Assembly: GCA_016806645.1 (NCBI GenBank)
Contig: JACSYO010001864.1
Coordinates: 102,001 to 166,000 of the forward strand
From: Ophiodon elongatus
Taxonomy: Eukaryota > Chordata > Actinopteri > Perciformes > Hexagrammidae
Length of the DNA stretch: 64,000 bases
Reading direction: 5' to 3'
The notes beneath the pieces are model-generated. The model was not told the origin of the DNA. It saw only the letters and a program-made list of their open reading frames with translations, and ran no database searches. Both the position numbers and the translations under genes were made by a program. Below are positions 11,911 through 22,954 of this stretch, one piece after another. The first letter of the stretch is position 1. The number at the start of each line of letters is the position of its first letter.

Positions 11911-12924
11911 ATGGCCTCTGTTTTTTATGTTTTACGAGTCACCCTGACGGTGATTCTCCTGCTGGCTGGCATCATAGTCCTGGTTTTACAGTATCTCCAG
12001 TCATCTCCAGCCCAAAACTGTCTTCTTCTCCCGGCTCATTCAGGGCTTCTGACAAAGCAGGCGAACAGCTCTGCAGCGAAACAACAGACAGACAAGCCTG
12101 TAATGCTGCTGTGGTTTTGGCCTGAAAACAAAAGGTTTGATCTTCAAGACTGTGAGACGCTTTTCAAAATTGACAGCTGCCACCTCACAGATGATAGATC
12201 TTCATACTCCAGAGCTCATGAAGTTTTAGTGTTTCACAGAGCTATTAAGGATGACCTCTCCAACCTTCCCACCTCAATTAAAGGCCTTTTTAACTTAACC
12301 TTGAGCTACAGGAAGGATGCGGATATCCACGTTCGCTGGCGACTTACTCTTCGGAATTCAGTTGAAGATTTCGTACTTCCCAAGAAGGAGCGGTTGCTTT
12401 GTTGGATTGTGGATAGCGACAACCTCCACACAAAATCAGGGGAGAGATACAGCTACTACAGAGAACTTATAAAACACATGAAGGTGGATGTTTTTCACAA
12501 CTCTGCCAAAAAAGTGGACTATTTCCTGACTATTAGCAGCTGCAAATTCTACCTTTCCTTTGAGAATTCCATTCACAGAGATTACATTACAGAAACGTTC
12601 AATGGACCTCTTGCAGTTGGCACTGTGCCGATAGTTTTGGGCCCACCGAGAAAGAACTATGAGGATTTTGCCCCAGGTGAATCCTTCATACATGTTAACG
12701 ACTTTCCTAATGCCTTAGCACTTGCTAAGTTCCTCCTGGGCCTGGATAAGGATCAGGAGGCTTATATGAGATACTTTAATTGGCGGAGATTCTATACTGC
12801 AAGACGTCATCTTACTGAGGAGAAGTATGAGTTTGCCCACGCTATCTGCCAGGCCTGTCGTCACGTTGGCATGAACAAGAAGTACAGAGTTGTACCTGAT
12901 CTGTACAAGTGGTTCTTACTGTAA
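11911..12924 (+). CDS. FUT9-like fucosyltransferase, gene 2, copy A (24-codon deletion)
   Basis: Same GT10 family and single-exon layout as gene 1, 1.65 kb downstream on the same strand. The reading frame is open for 337 residues, against 361 in copy B. Residues 123-146 of copy B are missing at the junction after base 12,276. This 72-bp loss removes the RWIWFNTDSP segment, which is among the most conserved parts of the family and holds the position of the proposed catalytic base. The membrane anchor (about 7-29), FENSIHRDYI motif and CQAC motif remain. Like copy B it has TET instead of TEK in the donor motif. A splice acceptor ends at 11,903, seven bases before the ATG. A poly(A) signal lies at 13,185-13,190. 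It is probably catalytically dead although still open, so 'decaying paralogue' fits better than 'functional enzyme'. Confidence 0.85.
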   Translation: MASVFYVLRVTLTVILLLAGIIVLVLQYLQSSPAQNCLLLPAHSGLLTKQANSSAAKQQTDKPVMLLWFWPENKRFDLQDCETLFKIDSCHLTDDRSSYSRAHEVLVFHRAIKDDLSNLPTSIKGLFNLTLSYRKDADIHVRWRLTLRNSVEDFVLPKKERLLCWIVDSDNLHTKSGERYSYYRELIKHMKVDVFHNSAKKVDYFLTISSCKFYLSFENSIHRDYITETFNGPLAVGTVPIVLGPPRKNYEDFAPGESFIHVNDFPNALALAKFLLGLDKDQEAYMRYFNWRRFYTARRHLTEEKYEFAHAICQACRHVGMNKKYRVVPDLYKWFLL

Positions 12925-14015
12925 TGCTGTTATTGATGTACTGGTCCTCTGAACTGATTAAAAACACAACTTAGAATCTATTCAGAGAAATGCTTGTTGT
13001 CTATAAAAAGCTGTGCAACTTTTGGCTCCGGTCATGGTTAAATGTATCTTCAAAACTTTTCATGACAAAGAGCCCTGCGTTTATTTTAATTAATTCCTTT
13101 TTTATGATAATCCAACAGGGCTATACATTTTTTATTTAGCTCAAAAAGTTTAGGAGAATTTCTTCAGCCCATAAAGTATCTCTCAATAAAATATATCTTG
13201 ATTTTATTTACATTTGTCATGTTATGAATAATAAATGTTACGCCTGGTGATATAATACACCAACCATGATTAAAATGTTTCAATGTTGTCATTTAAGTTT
13301 GCTTGATTTTTGAAGTGATTTAAAATATGATGTTTTGACCTCATGTAGCATTGTAGTCAGTTTACTCAAATTTCGAATAAACATGATTTTCATACTTACC
13401 TCAGGTGGTTTTATGACATGCACATTGTTTTATTTGTTCAGAGGATTATTCAGTGTGATATGGACACTGCTGTGAGAACTGCTAATTCCATTTACCTCTA
13501 TACTGTAAAAAAGACAACCAAACCAGCCAACTATCTGTGTGGCTAAGTACCAGTAGATGTAACTGAGAAAATTGTTATTTGTTGGATTTATATTTTAGGT
13601 AAACTCTTTAATCCCTTTAATTTGTATTTTTAAAAGGAAAATGCTATTCAGGAGTGTAGATACCATTGAAGATATCCAGGCTGGATCCTTCCTTTTCCAG
13701 GAGTCTGTAAAGGAGGTTAACTTCATTAAGTTTCTAGCACCAAACTCTGAGAAGGGTTGAGTCTTTTCTGTTGCACTGCTTAAATCAAATGTGGGCTTAT
13801 TTTGTCATTTTGATTCGTCTGTTTATTGTATTTCATTCCATTTAAGCTTGTTTTTCCATCCTGTCTTATTTTATTCTCCTTTAAATCCTGTGTAGCTTCT
13901 TTATTAGTTTTATAACCCGTCTTAGTGCTAAACATGCTTTAAGTCACACAGTGTAATCAACTGATCTAGAACCAGTGATCGAGTCCATTTAACGAGCACA
14001 ATGAGCCTGAAGACT
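12925..14015. other. Spacer between fucosyltransferase gene 2 and TMEM196 exon 1, copy A
   Basis: AT-rich. It holds the gene 2 3'UTR with AATAAA at 13,185-13,190 and a second AATAAA near 13,376. Otherwise I see nothing gene-like. Copy B equivalent: 37,549-38,639. Confidence 0.6.
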
Positions 14016-14430
14016 GTCGGCTTTATGGTGTTTGATTGTTTCCACATGTGGGCGGAGGCTGCGACTCGTGGTCTCTTGGCTATACGGCCCTGTATCGCCC
14101 GCGTGTATCTGCGTGCGCACGAATCCGTGCGTTGTGCGTTGTGCGTTCGCAGAGGAGCTGAACTACCTTGGACAGCGCCCGGCGACACAGACGCACTTGA
14201 GCGAGCGGAGGAACTTCAGCGAAGCGCAGAGCCAGCTTCCATCCTCTAGTTTTGTTTACTTTCACCTTTCTCCTCTATTTTGGACATATTTGTTCGGATA
14301 ATCCCCTTTCTTCCCTAAACCGGGCATATGAAGCAATAGAGCTGCGCCGCCCTCGGAGCACCGGGAAGCGGACTCCCCCTCTCGCCCGCTGTCCGCCTCC
14401 TGCTGGAGCTGGAGAGATGCCCGGGGCACG
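14016..14430 (+). promoter_or_regulatory. CpG-rich promoter/5'UTR region of orphan TMEM196 exon 1
   Basis: A local jump in GC and CpG content against an AT-rich background, with many CG dinucleotides at about 14,060-14,225 and 14,340-14,430, directly ahead of the exon 1 ATG. It is identical by eye to the copy B region. No TATA box stands out, consistent with a CpG-type promoter. Assignment is by position and composition only. Confidence 0.5.
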
Positions 14431-14595
14431 ATGTGCTCCAGCCGCAAGATCCTGTGGAGCCTGCTCCTGCTGTCCGTGGTGGAGGTGGGCCTCGGTGTGG
14501 CGAGCATCGTCCTGGGAGCCGTTGGCATTAGCTGGGTCCGGGGCCAGCACAAGCCGCAGCAGGGCGACGCTTCTCCGGTGTGGAGCGGACTCTGT
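14431..14595 (+). pseudogene. tmem196: Orphan duplicate of TMEM196 exon 1
   Basis: This 165-bp segment encodes the same 55 residues as TMEM196 exon 1 at 39,055, and the gtacgt donor is intact at 14,596. No second exon follows within copy A: after 16,085 the sequence is unrelated to TMEM196 intron 1. It can therefore be a dead fragment, or an upstream alternative first exon that splices 27 kb across copy B to exon 2 at 41,623. In that case it would give the same protein and place the copy B fucosyltransferases inside its intron. The identity to copy B includes more than 400 bp of promoter-like sequence in front. Confidence 0.85.
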
Positions 14596-15214
14596 GTACG
14601 TGGGAACAACTTTTGTCCTGACTTTCCTTTATTTACTTCCAGAGAGGATGAGTATCTCCAGGAGCGATGTGGAGGGTAGAGGCACAGATACAACTATGGG
14701 GAACTATCTTACTGATCCAGCTTTGAATGTATCTCCAAAACATCCCTCAGTAGCAGGCTGTAGCCTAAATCTCTGTAGGCTAAGATGTATTGCTGTTTTG
14801 GTATGTTTTGGACTGCAAGATATTAGCAGACGTTGTGTTCTAATTATTCTCTTTAATAAAGTGAGTTTCATATATATACAGGCTTTACTACTAATACATC
14901 TAAAACTGTAACAACTATAACTAACCTCATAATTCAAGAAAATATCATTTAAAAACATGACTAACGTGCAATTTTCTTTAAAAGTCTTAACAGGCTTGTC
15001 TATGGTTCATGACTCATTAATCTATATATATATATATCACACATGTTTTGTGTGTGTGAGAGAGCACAGTAAAAAGGTTTTGCAAAAATTGTAGCAGAGT
15101 TAATAATTCCACTTGCAATCACTGGCCATTATTTTCAATTATTACGAATCCATACCATGTATATATTATTTCTTCATATTTTTGTCAATACCATTTACAA
15201 TGTATTATCATTAG

Positions 15215-15451
15215 TGTCCCACTGGGACTAGAGTGTTGTGTTGCATTAGCGCCCTCTGCTGGGCCCCTGCAGACTTGAGTGGTTCGCCCCGCATACTGTT
15301 ACCAGTCTGCTGTACGCTATCTCCGTGGTAGGCTGATCTGTAACAAGCTCTGTTGTAATCATTCATTTTTTTCGTATAATTGTTTCCTATAGTCTCCGTG
15401 AATAAACGGCTGGTTGGAGCCAAAAAGTGATCAAGTGTGTCTGAATTATAC
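15215..15451 (+). mobile_element. Possible solo LTR, copy A only
   Basis: The segment begins TGTCCCACTGGG, has GAATAAACGG as a poly(A)-type signal near 15,402 and ends TTATACCACA. It lies in a stretch absent from copy B. No target duplication could be confirmed, so the ends are approximate. Confidence 0.35.
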
Positions 15452-17089
15452 CACAAGGCAAGAGAGATACAACTGCTACACAATGAAACGTTGAGTTTCT
15501 CACATTTCTAGTATAACTTTAATTCAACGACTTGAATATGAGGTAAGACAGTCTGTCGTATTGCTGAGAATTACTGTATGGTAATATCAGGAAATAGTCT
15601 TAGAGAAACATATCTGGACCAGATTTATGTATCTCAAAGCCCCCTGCGCTATGTGGAAATATGTGGAGAGAAAGAAATTGACTCGTGATTACCCAAATAT
15701 CTCTGGAACTGTCATTAAGACTGACTGACGCTGTCCTCAAAGGAGAATAAATGTCCAAGTATTCTGCTGGAAAGTGATCCTTGGTCATATCTTATATTTG
15801 TCAGGACATTTAGAGTTATGTTCCTTTATACACGAGATTACTTAAATGAATCACTTCAAATATTTCCCCAAGTTATTGGGCAACCTTTTGACAACTGGAA
15901 GTTAATTTGTTAACTCTCAATGAGCCCCCATCGTTATTTATTCCGTTTAGTCCTTAAAGTTTGCCTTTAGAGGCACATAACAGTTTAAAATTCAGACATT
16001 GTGTAATATATATACATATATATTATATATTATATGTATGACATATTTGTATTCTTTTCTATAAGCACTGGAATAAAAAGAACAATCAGCAGGCTTAATC
16101 AATGAAACAATGACAAAGAATAAACTGCAGAAGTCCAACCTACCAATACAACAATGTAATTCAACTCCATTACAATTAAAAGTACTGAGGTATCAACATA
16201 AAAAAATATACTTTAAGTGTCAAATGTAAAAGCACTCGTTCTACAGAAAAATGACCCCTGTGACTGATTTAAATTATTATATTTGACATTTTTAAATTGT
16301 TAATACAACATTTTGCTGTTGTAGATGCTCGAGGTGGATCTAGTTTTTTATACAGTTGCATATACAGTCAGAAAGACACTCTCTACACTCCCTTTCATTC
16401 ACAATCTCAGTCTCTAATTCTCCCTGCCATTACTCCATCAGCTAATTGGCGGCATTCACTTTAAATTAACCAACCAGATTCTGCGCAGTGTCCTTAAGCC
16501 AATCACATCGTTGTTGTCAGACTTTGAAATAGGTTCTCCTCTCTGCTGCTGTCAGCACAAAACAGTTGCGACCCTCCTCCATCCCAGGCTCCTCCAATCG
16601 GCATCAGTCAGGCTCCTCATTCTTCATCGGATTGCAGCAACTCCCTTCTTTACCACCACCACCAGCCCGGGGGGATTCTGCCTTATCAGACCTCAGCATC
16701 ACTACCCCTTGATTATTACATTTTCAGGATGTCCAATCGCCAAAGACTTTGCACTATTCAAATGTTATGCAATGGTAATAAATTATTGTTGAATTCTAAA
16801 CAAGTCTCTTCTGATTGAAATTATGTGGCGAAAAAAAAGTACATTATTTCCTTCTGAAGTATAAAGTAGCCAAAAATACTCAGGTAAAGTTACTTTCCAC
16901 CACATGTATATACTTAATCTCACTGCATTGTATAATTTGTAAGTGTTTGAGATTCTCACTGTGTTCATCACAAATTTATTAAATGCAATGTAGACCTGGA
17001 GTTTTGTTTGTAGTATTGTGATGTTTTGTGTATTTTTGCGCAAACAAATTTGTTTCATAAAAATCTGACAATAACACAAAATAGAGCGG

Positions 17090-17400
17090 AAACAATTAGC
17101 CATTCAAACAATTAGATCAGCAGAAAATCTACGAGCAGCAATTTTGACAATCAATTAATTGTTTTAGTAAATTAAGCAAGCAACAATTTATCAGTTTTTC
17201 TACGTCTGGGTTCTCAAATGTGCGGATTTGCTGCTTTTCTTTGTTTTATATTATTGTAAATTTAATATATTTGGGTTTCAGCCTGTGCGGCTGACAAAAC
17301 AAGACATCTAAGAACTCATCTTGGGCTCACAGAACTTTATCATTGAATTAATAACTAACAGATTATTGAATGAAAAAGTATTGCTAGTTGCAGCCGTAAA
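17090..17400. repeat. AT-rich dispersed repeat
   Basis: It contains AATCAATTAATTGTTTTAG and AAGCAACAATTTATCAG and ends TTGCTAGTTGCAGCC. This pattern is typical of a widespread fish MITE family whose ends read like ATTAATCG...TAGTTGCAGCC. The boundaries are approximate. Confidence 0.4.
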
Positions 17401-18012
17401 GCAAAAACCAGGTCACACTCGACTACAGATCACTCGATAACACTTTCCAAGATGTATACATCTTATGAATACATTCCTTTAATTTATACGTACAATACTT
17501 GATTTGAGATGAGACATTCTTCCACTAGATGGACTGATCTGGAGCTTCTGTTACACTAGTCGTCTTATTGTGGCTATTGACAGGCTCTGGCTGTGTGACA
17601 GGGCCCTCTTGTGGTGCCACATTGAAAACAGAAGTCATGACATGATGAAAGGAAAAGGGACTAAAATATACTGGATCTCTCCTTGTTTTCTCCATTCTGT
17701 GTCCCTGAAACATTAATTCTAACAAATGACAAGAGGTTTCAGAGGAAAACAAGAACAGATGGAGTGGTATTTTTGCCTTTGATGATAATGTAATAGGTTA
17801 TTATGACTTTAAAGTTGCAGGTCAAAGGTCAAGGTCCAGGACGTTTAGTGAAGAGATTCACTGAACACTTTCCCTTAAATCAGCTTAAAGACGGTTTCTG
17901 TAACCGCTCACAGTATTGTACATTAGCATGTGTCGAGGTCTCAGATGTCTGTAGTGAGCTGAATCAGGTTGTCTCACGCTCTGCTGACTAAGTCATTTAT
18001 CTGCCCGTCCAT

Positions 18013-18015
<3 letters not shown>

Positions 18016-18056
<41 letters not shown>

Positions 18057-18081
18057 GAGAGGGAGAGGGAGAGGGAGAGAC

Positions 18082-18112
<31 letters not shown>

Positions 18113-18243
18113 AAGAGAGAGACAGAGAGATCCAATTTCACTGTGACTGGAGGGAAAAAAAATAGGTCCCTGACTCTGCACTGGGACTCTCAGACACTCC
18201 TCCAACTTACTTGCATTTGTGTGTGTGTGTGCGTGTGTTGTTG

Positions 18244-18301
<58 letters not shown>

Positions 18302-18313
18302 GTGTGTGTGTGT
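18016..18313 (+). repeat. GA array followed by GT array
   Basis: An interrupted (GA)n at 18,016-18,131 and a (GT)n at 18,219-18,313, separated by about 85 bp of unique sequence. Confidence 0.95.
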
Positions 18314-18661
18314 TTTGCAGTCCCTGCTGTGAAGTGTTTAATAGTTAATAACAGCCTTGTTTACTTGGCAGCATGACCTGCTAATGTAAAGGCAGACGTT
18401 TCACTCATAATTCAGTGTAGATAAACAGTATACTCGGTCACCCACTCTGTGTGACCAATAACTGCTGTAGTTTCTTTTAATTATAGTATCTGTTTGTGAG
18501 TAATGATAACGGATGTCATGTTTATCTAATTGTGCTCGTGTTTTAAGAGGCTTCAATTTTGGTAAACTTTGAATATCTTACTCTCTCTGTCAGTAAACTT
18601 CTATACCTTTTTCCTGTCCGTACTGAAACATGGCATACTTTAAGGAGAGTATCGACCATCT

Positions 18662-19076
18662 GACATCACAAAGACTGACATCACTCTCTTGTCTGTACAC
18701 AAAATATGAAGCTACAGCCATAGTTAGCTTAATTTAGCGTAGCGACTGGAAGAAGGTACAAACATCTAACCTGGCTCTTGCCAAGATCGAAAATTATTCC
18801 CACAATACACCTTTTACATAAAGTTTTTTTTGCATGCATTAAACAAACAAAATTTTATATGCTAATAAATAAGGGTTTCAGAATAGCTGTTTCCTCCCTG
18901 TTCCCTATTTGTGTTTGGCTAAGCTAACATCCAGCTGGTGGTTAATGTTTAGTGAACAGACATGAGTGGTATCAATTTTCTCAGTCTAGGCAAGAACGTA
19001 AATAAGCGTATTTTTCAAAACATCTAGTAGAAGCATTTCTGGTAGACAGATTTTTGAACTGTGGAGAGTGCAAGCT
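18662..19076 (+). repeat. Foldback repeat fragment, local copy 1
   Basis: Matches 23,010-23,420 over its whole length, including GAAGCTACAGCCATAGTTAG and an inverted right end. Same foldback family as the element in TMEM196 intron 2. Confidence 0.65.
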
Positions 19077-19099
19077 GTAACGTATGCAGAGGTCCTGCT

Positions 19100-19157
19100 C
19101 CGGAGAGGAGTGGAAGGGGGGGAAGTAGGGGTGGGGGGTGGGGGGGGGAGTAGGGGT
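19100..19157 (+). other. G-rich tract with quadruplex potential
   Basis: At least six runs of three or more G within 58 bp, including GGGGTGGGGGGTGGGGGG. This fits the G3+N1-7 quadruplex pattern. Confidence 0.6.
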
Positions 19158-19189
19158 GAAGCAGGTTCCTTACCTAACACGGTGGTCAC

Positions 19190-20200
19190 TCCTCAGTTGC
19201 TTATCCCAGTGATCCCGGAGTAAATGATATTACTCACCGATGTGGGTATAATGCCTTTGGCCTTTTATCTCACCCCGTAGTCTGATCGTTAGGATTTTAT
19301 GAGATTATGGGTTTTCTCGAGGGTGTTTTCAGCTAATGCTTTAGGCCCCCACAATAGGCTGTAACTCATCTCAACCCTTATCAAGTGAGTACGTATAACG
19401 TCTATACAATCTCACTACCTATTTTGTACACTCACATTTTTAGACACACTGCAAAGTTTTCAACCAGGGTTCTTACCTTAAGTTCCTCTGGTAGCGTCGG
19501 TCGTCACCTCAGAATCACACTTGTTCATGGACAGGGGAAGAAGATTAGACTGCTTAAGAACCAAAGTCTTTAGTTTTAGTTCCAGTTCCTTACTGAATGG
19601 TAAGGCTGTGGTTTTATTTCAGTTTCCTTTTTTTTTTTTTCTTTTACAAGTCACCAAACACGTTCAATTCAATGAAACAGTTACAGTGTCAACATGCAAA
19701 CAGTTCTTAGTGTCCGGGGTCTTCTATTTAAGTTGTCCCCGGTCTAAGTTTTGTCCTCTGTGTAAAAAGGAGTTATTTAAGTCAAGCCTGATCCTCTGAT
19801 GGTAGAGGTAGCTTGTCAATTCAAGCATGTTCCTCTGACGGTAGAGGTAGCTTGTTTAGTCCAGTTTTCTAAAAAGCTGGGAGATTTCCTGTCCTAGTCT
19901 CAGAGAGCTATGGAAATCCGCCGTTTCTTATCAGGGGAGATGTTAAATAGACACAGAAGCGGTCCACTCCTCCTCTTCTTTATGTGTCACATTTACATAA
20001 TACATCCTGTCTCCAATCAGAGTACAGGAGGTTCGTTGCCTTTATATAGTAATAATAAATGAAGAATCCTTTTACACAGGATACGTTATATAATACCCAT
20101 TTTACAGAAAAGATTATACATTATAGCATCTTATGCAGGTTATACGTACACAAGTATACTTTTAGACTTTTCATATTTTTCCTACGATCATTCAACAAAG
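19190..20200 (-). mobile_element. LTR-element-like region, minus strand
   Basis: Read on the minus strand: a tandem pair of about 40-bp repeats (19,781-19,860, each holding CTACCTCTACC), then a TTAAATA box near 19,730, then GAAATAAAACC near 19,615. Next comes GAGGTGACGACCGACGC and a good donor (CTTAAGGTAAGAACC) near 19,480. This order of enhancer-like repeats, promoter, poly(A) signal and leader donor suggests an LTR and leader. I cannot define both ends and see no coding region. Confidence 0.4.
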
Positions 20201-20640
20201 CAAATCCCCCCCCCCCTTCCTACTGCCAGTCTTCATGCTCAACTGAGCTACATTTCCCAAAATATCAAACATTTTTTTGAATGTTGTCTTTTATCAACTT
20301 TCTACTTTTCTTTTACTCCATATCCACTAGACTACCTCTCTGTTTCAGTCCCTATCTTGGTCATGTCTCAGTTTCTTTCAGTTTCACTCTCAAAGTGTGT
20401 TGCTCACTAACCAGAAAGAAAGTTATTTTATTTTGTCAAAAACTAAATTCCCATGTTTTACTCTGTCATCGGAGTGAATGTTGTGTGGCATATAGAGGCT
20501 GTCTCCCTCTCTTTCTCTTTCTGTGTCTCCAGTTGTTTTTTGGGAGACGTGAGTGATGCCAGCTCATGTGTGGAGTGTTGCTTTTGTCCTGAGTTCAAGG
20601 GCATTGCGCCACCATTCTCCTGGCAACGACTACAGCAACC

Positions 20641-20917
20641 AAAATGTATCTCCACCGCAAAAGAGGAGGAGTTTTAAATAAAAGACTAGCTTTGGCCTCG
20701 GACGGAAAAACTATTTTAGGACAATGTTGCTCCAACAATGCCTCGGGTTAATTATTTACTTGAGTCATAAAAATTATCATTTCGAACTCAGGGATTTCTT
20801 CGAACATCTTTGAGACACCAATAGCTTTAAACTACAGAATAGACAAAGTGTTGGAGCAGTTTAGACTTTATCAACTGGCCCAGCCTGAGCTTCTTTTTTT
20901 CCGACAAGAACACACGG
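20641..20917 (+). promoter_or_regulatory. Candidate TATA promoter and noncoding first exon, unit 1
   Basis: A TTTTAAATAAAAG box near 20,673 is followed by about 230 bp ending in a consensus donor, CACACG|GTAAGAAT. No long frame runs through it. The fucosyltransferase coding exons begin with acceptor sites just before their ATG, so an upstream noncoding exon is required somewhere; this is a candidate by structure only. Confidence 0.3.
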
Positions 20918-21087
20918 TAAGAATTTGCATCATATCTCTATCCTGCAGCTGCAGGAGAAAAAAAACGGTTTACAGCAAACTGACGAGTTACTGCTGCTGC
21001 TTTTGACATTTCTCTCTGTTTGATCAAAACACTGAACTTTTCATGAAAAATAACATCTTCCCTGTTTACATTTATTGCAGAAACATT

Positions 21088-21250
21088 TTCAAAATCAGAA
21101 TAAGGTTTATTGCCAAGTAAGTAATTAATTTGGTGTTTGGTGCATTCAATAAATATATTTAGAGGAAATAAAAAGGCAGGCAAAGTACTGCAAAAGTAAG
21201 GAACTTAAATACAGAATAAACAAATAACAATGAAAATATTCAATATATTC
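21088..21250. mobile_element. Possible LINE 3' end fragment
   Basis: AAAATCAGAATAAGGTTTATTGCC followed by an AATAAA-rich stretch resembles the 3' ends of truncated fish LINEs. A similar TTTGCTTTATTGGCGAGATC fragment is at 59,147-59,215. Confidence 0.35.
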
Positions 21251-21432
21251 AATAAAATATACTATAACAAACATTTCCTTGGTGGTATAAAAGCAATTTA
21301 AAGTTACATTCAAGAGGTAAACTAATTTAATATTATGAATTCATCAGGAAGTTTCACACAGTAATTGTTAAATTTTCTAAAACATTCTCACTCCCAAATT
21401 GTCAAATACCGACACTTGGTCAGTGCCCTTTG

Positions 21433-21669
21433 TATGGAAGCCCATTTCCAAAAACTGTGATGAAAAAAATAAGATCCTGTAAGTCATAATTATGACTTAC
21501 TATCTCATCATTTCGACTTACTATCTCATCATTTTGACTTACTATCTCATAATTTCGACTTACTATCTCATAATTATGACTTACTATCTCATAATTATAG
21601 TAGTAAGTCATAATTATGACTTATAGGATCTTATTTTTTTCATAACAGTAGCTGAAATGGGCTTCCATA
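21433..21669. mobile_element. Palindromic MITE with internal 20-bp tandem repeats
   Basis: The terminal inverted repeats begin TATGGAAGCCCATTTC and end GAAATGGGCTTCCATA. A second inverted pair sits inside them (AATAAGATCCTGTAAGTCAT against ATGACTTATAGGATCTTATT). The centre is about five imperfect copies of a roughly 20-bp CTTACTATCTCATAATT unit. CCTTTG at 21,427-21,432 and 21,670-21,675 looks like the target duplication. There is no coding capacity. Confidence 0.75.
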
Positions 21670-22954
21670 CCTTTGGCATCGGAGATCGATACACTAGGTA
21701 CCCCTCTAGCGTTAGTTTTCATTGTGTCTTATAGCGTTTTTAATATATGCTTGTTACATGCATAGTGTCCTTTCAAAATAAACTTCCCTTTTCACTAGAA
21801 GTTAGGCTCAGGCATCAAAACCCCATAGAAAGGTTTAGGAAAAGAGCTTAGTTAAAGTTAATTTCACTTTCTAAGGACGCATGTGACTACAGAGTGATTA
21901 ACGAGTCACATGACAATCAACTTGTAACGAAATGTAAACATTAACATTTTGTTTTCACAAAGTCCTGTGTTTTCTTGACACATCACCATATCTCTTGTCC
22001 ACTCTTAGCAGACTCTCATGGACTTTATACTGTGTCATGTGCTCTTATCGAGTGCTGCAGGGAGGTTTTTTTAGAAGGCAAACCCTGGAAAATAGCAGCA
22101 CACTGGTTCATACAATAAAAAGCCATTGGGATTTTTCCATTGGATTTTGGACAGTTGCAGAAAATAAGCTCTGTGGCAAACACAAGTTTATTATACTTAC
22201 TCATTTCTTTCAGTAAAATAATGTAAGCTAAAGCCACACTGACTAAACGCCTGTGTTTGACGTGTTGGGAGTAAGAACGAGTTGTGTAAGTGTGATTAAA
22301 AGTTGAAAAACTATTGTTTATCTTTGCACACCATAATGGGCGGCAGAGGCATTGTGATGCTTGGGGCATGTTCACTTTCATTTATTGTTGTCTAAATACT
22401 TGGTTTGGTTTATCTTTACAAATGTATCTTACTCTCTCTGTCAGTAAACTTCTATACTTTTTTCCTGTCCGTACTGAAACATGGAATGCTTTAAGGAGAG
22501 TATCAACCACAGCAGAACGCCCACAAAGCTGCAGCATCATTAGACACCATCTTTGACTTTTTAACACACATATGACTGCTAACAAGCACCTTTTCTCTCT
22601 GACTAACGGCCGTAATAAGAGGGAGAATGCAGTGATGAAAGGCACCATATTGATTTCTGTTATAATGATCACGTCTTTACCTCTGTGTATTGTTAGCTGC
22701 TCAACTGTGTGTCAAAGTGTTTGTCCACAGGGAGGACAGATGTTATTGTTCAAGTTTTCAATTGTATGTGAGACAATACACACGTACAGTTCATATATAA
22801 AAAGAAACATGACTCAAAATGTAAATATTTGGGCATAAAGGCTTTGAGTCTAGTTCTAAAGCAATAAAAAACAACACTAACCCAATGGACACTGTTTTTG
22901 TTGGGTTTGTGTGCGCATATTCTGCGTTGCTGAGTAGCCTAAAGGAGATCAAAT

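Larger units (their letters stand above)
1..16085 (+). repeat. Segmental duplication, copy A (visible part)
   Basis: This block matches 24,510-40,822 in the same orientation. By eye the offset is 24,664 near base 1,115, 24,534 at 2.1-5.2 kb, 24,552 at 6-12.2 kb and 24,624 at 12.3-14.9 kb. The steps are explained by a 130-bp loss in copy B, 18 bp more CTT repeat in B, and a 72-bp loss in copy A. From about 1,066 to 14,927 the copies differ only at scattered single bases. Outside that core (1-905 and 14,928-16,085) there are many substitutions and replaced segments. It contains two fucosyltransferase genes and an orphan TMEM196 exon 1. The left edge is not in the window. Confidence 0.95.
18570..20945 (+). 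repeat. Local duplication unit 1 within the spacer
   Basis: Three blocks, 18,570-18,655, 18,662-19,076 and 20,641-20,945, match 22,420-22,508, 23,010-23,420 and 24,108-24,365 in the same order and orientation. Between the second and third block this unit holds an extra LTR-like segment at about 19,190-20,200. The pattern indicates a nested tandem duplication followed by insertions and losses. Confidence 0.75.

Noticed and set aside
14252..14911. 219-codon plus-strand frame across TMEM196 exon 1 (also 38,876-39,535)
   Set aside because: It overlaps the true exon 1 in another frame, runs through the splice donor into intron, and its arginine- and proline-rich part is what CpG-rich DNA gives by chance.
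17969..18376. 135-codon frame
   Set aside because: It is built from GA and GT arrays, so it is open only because the repeats lack stop codons.
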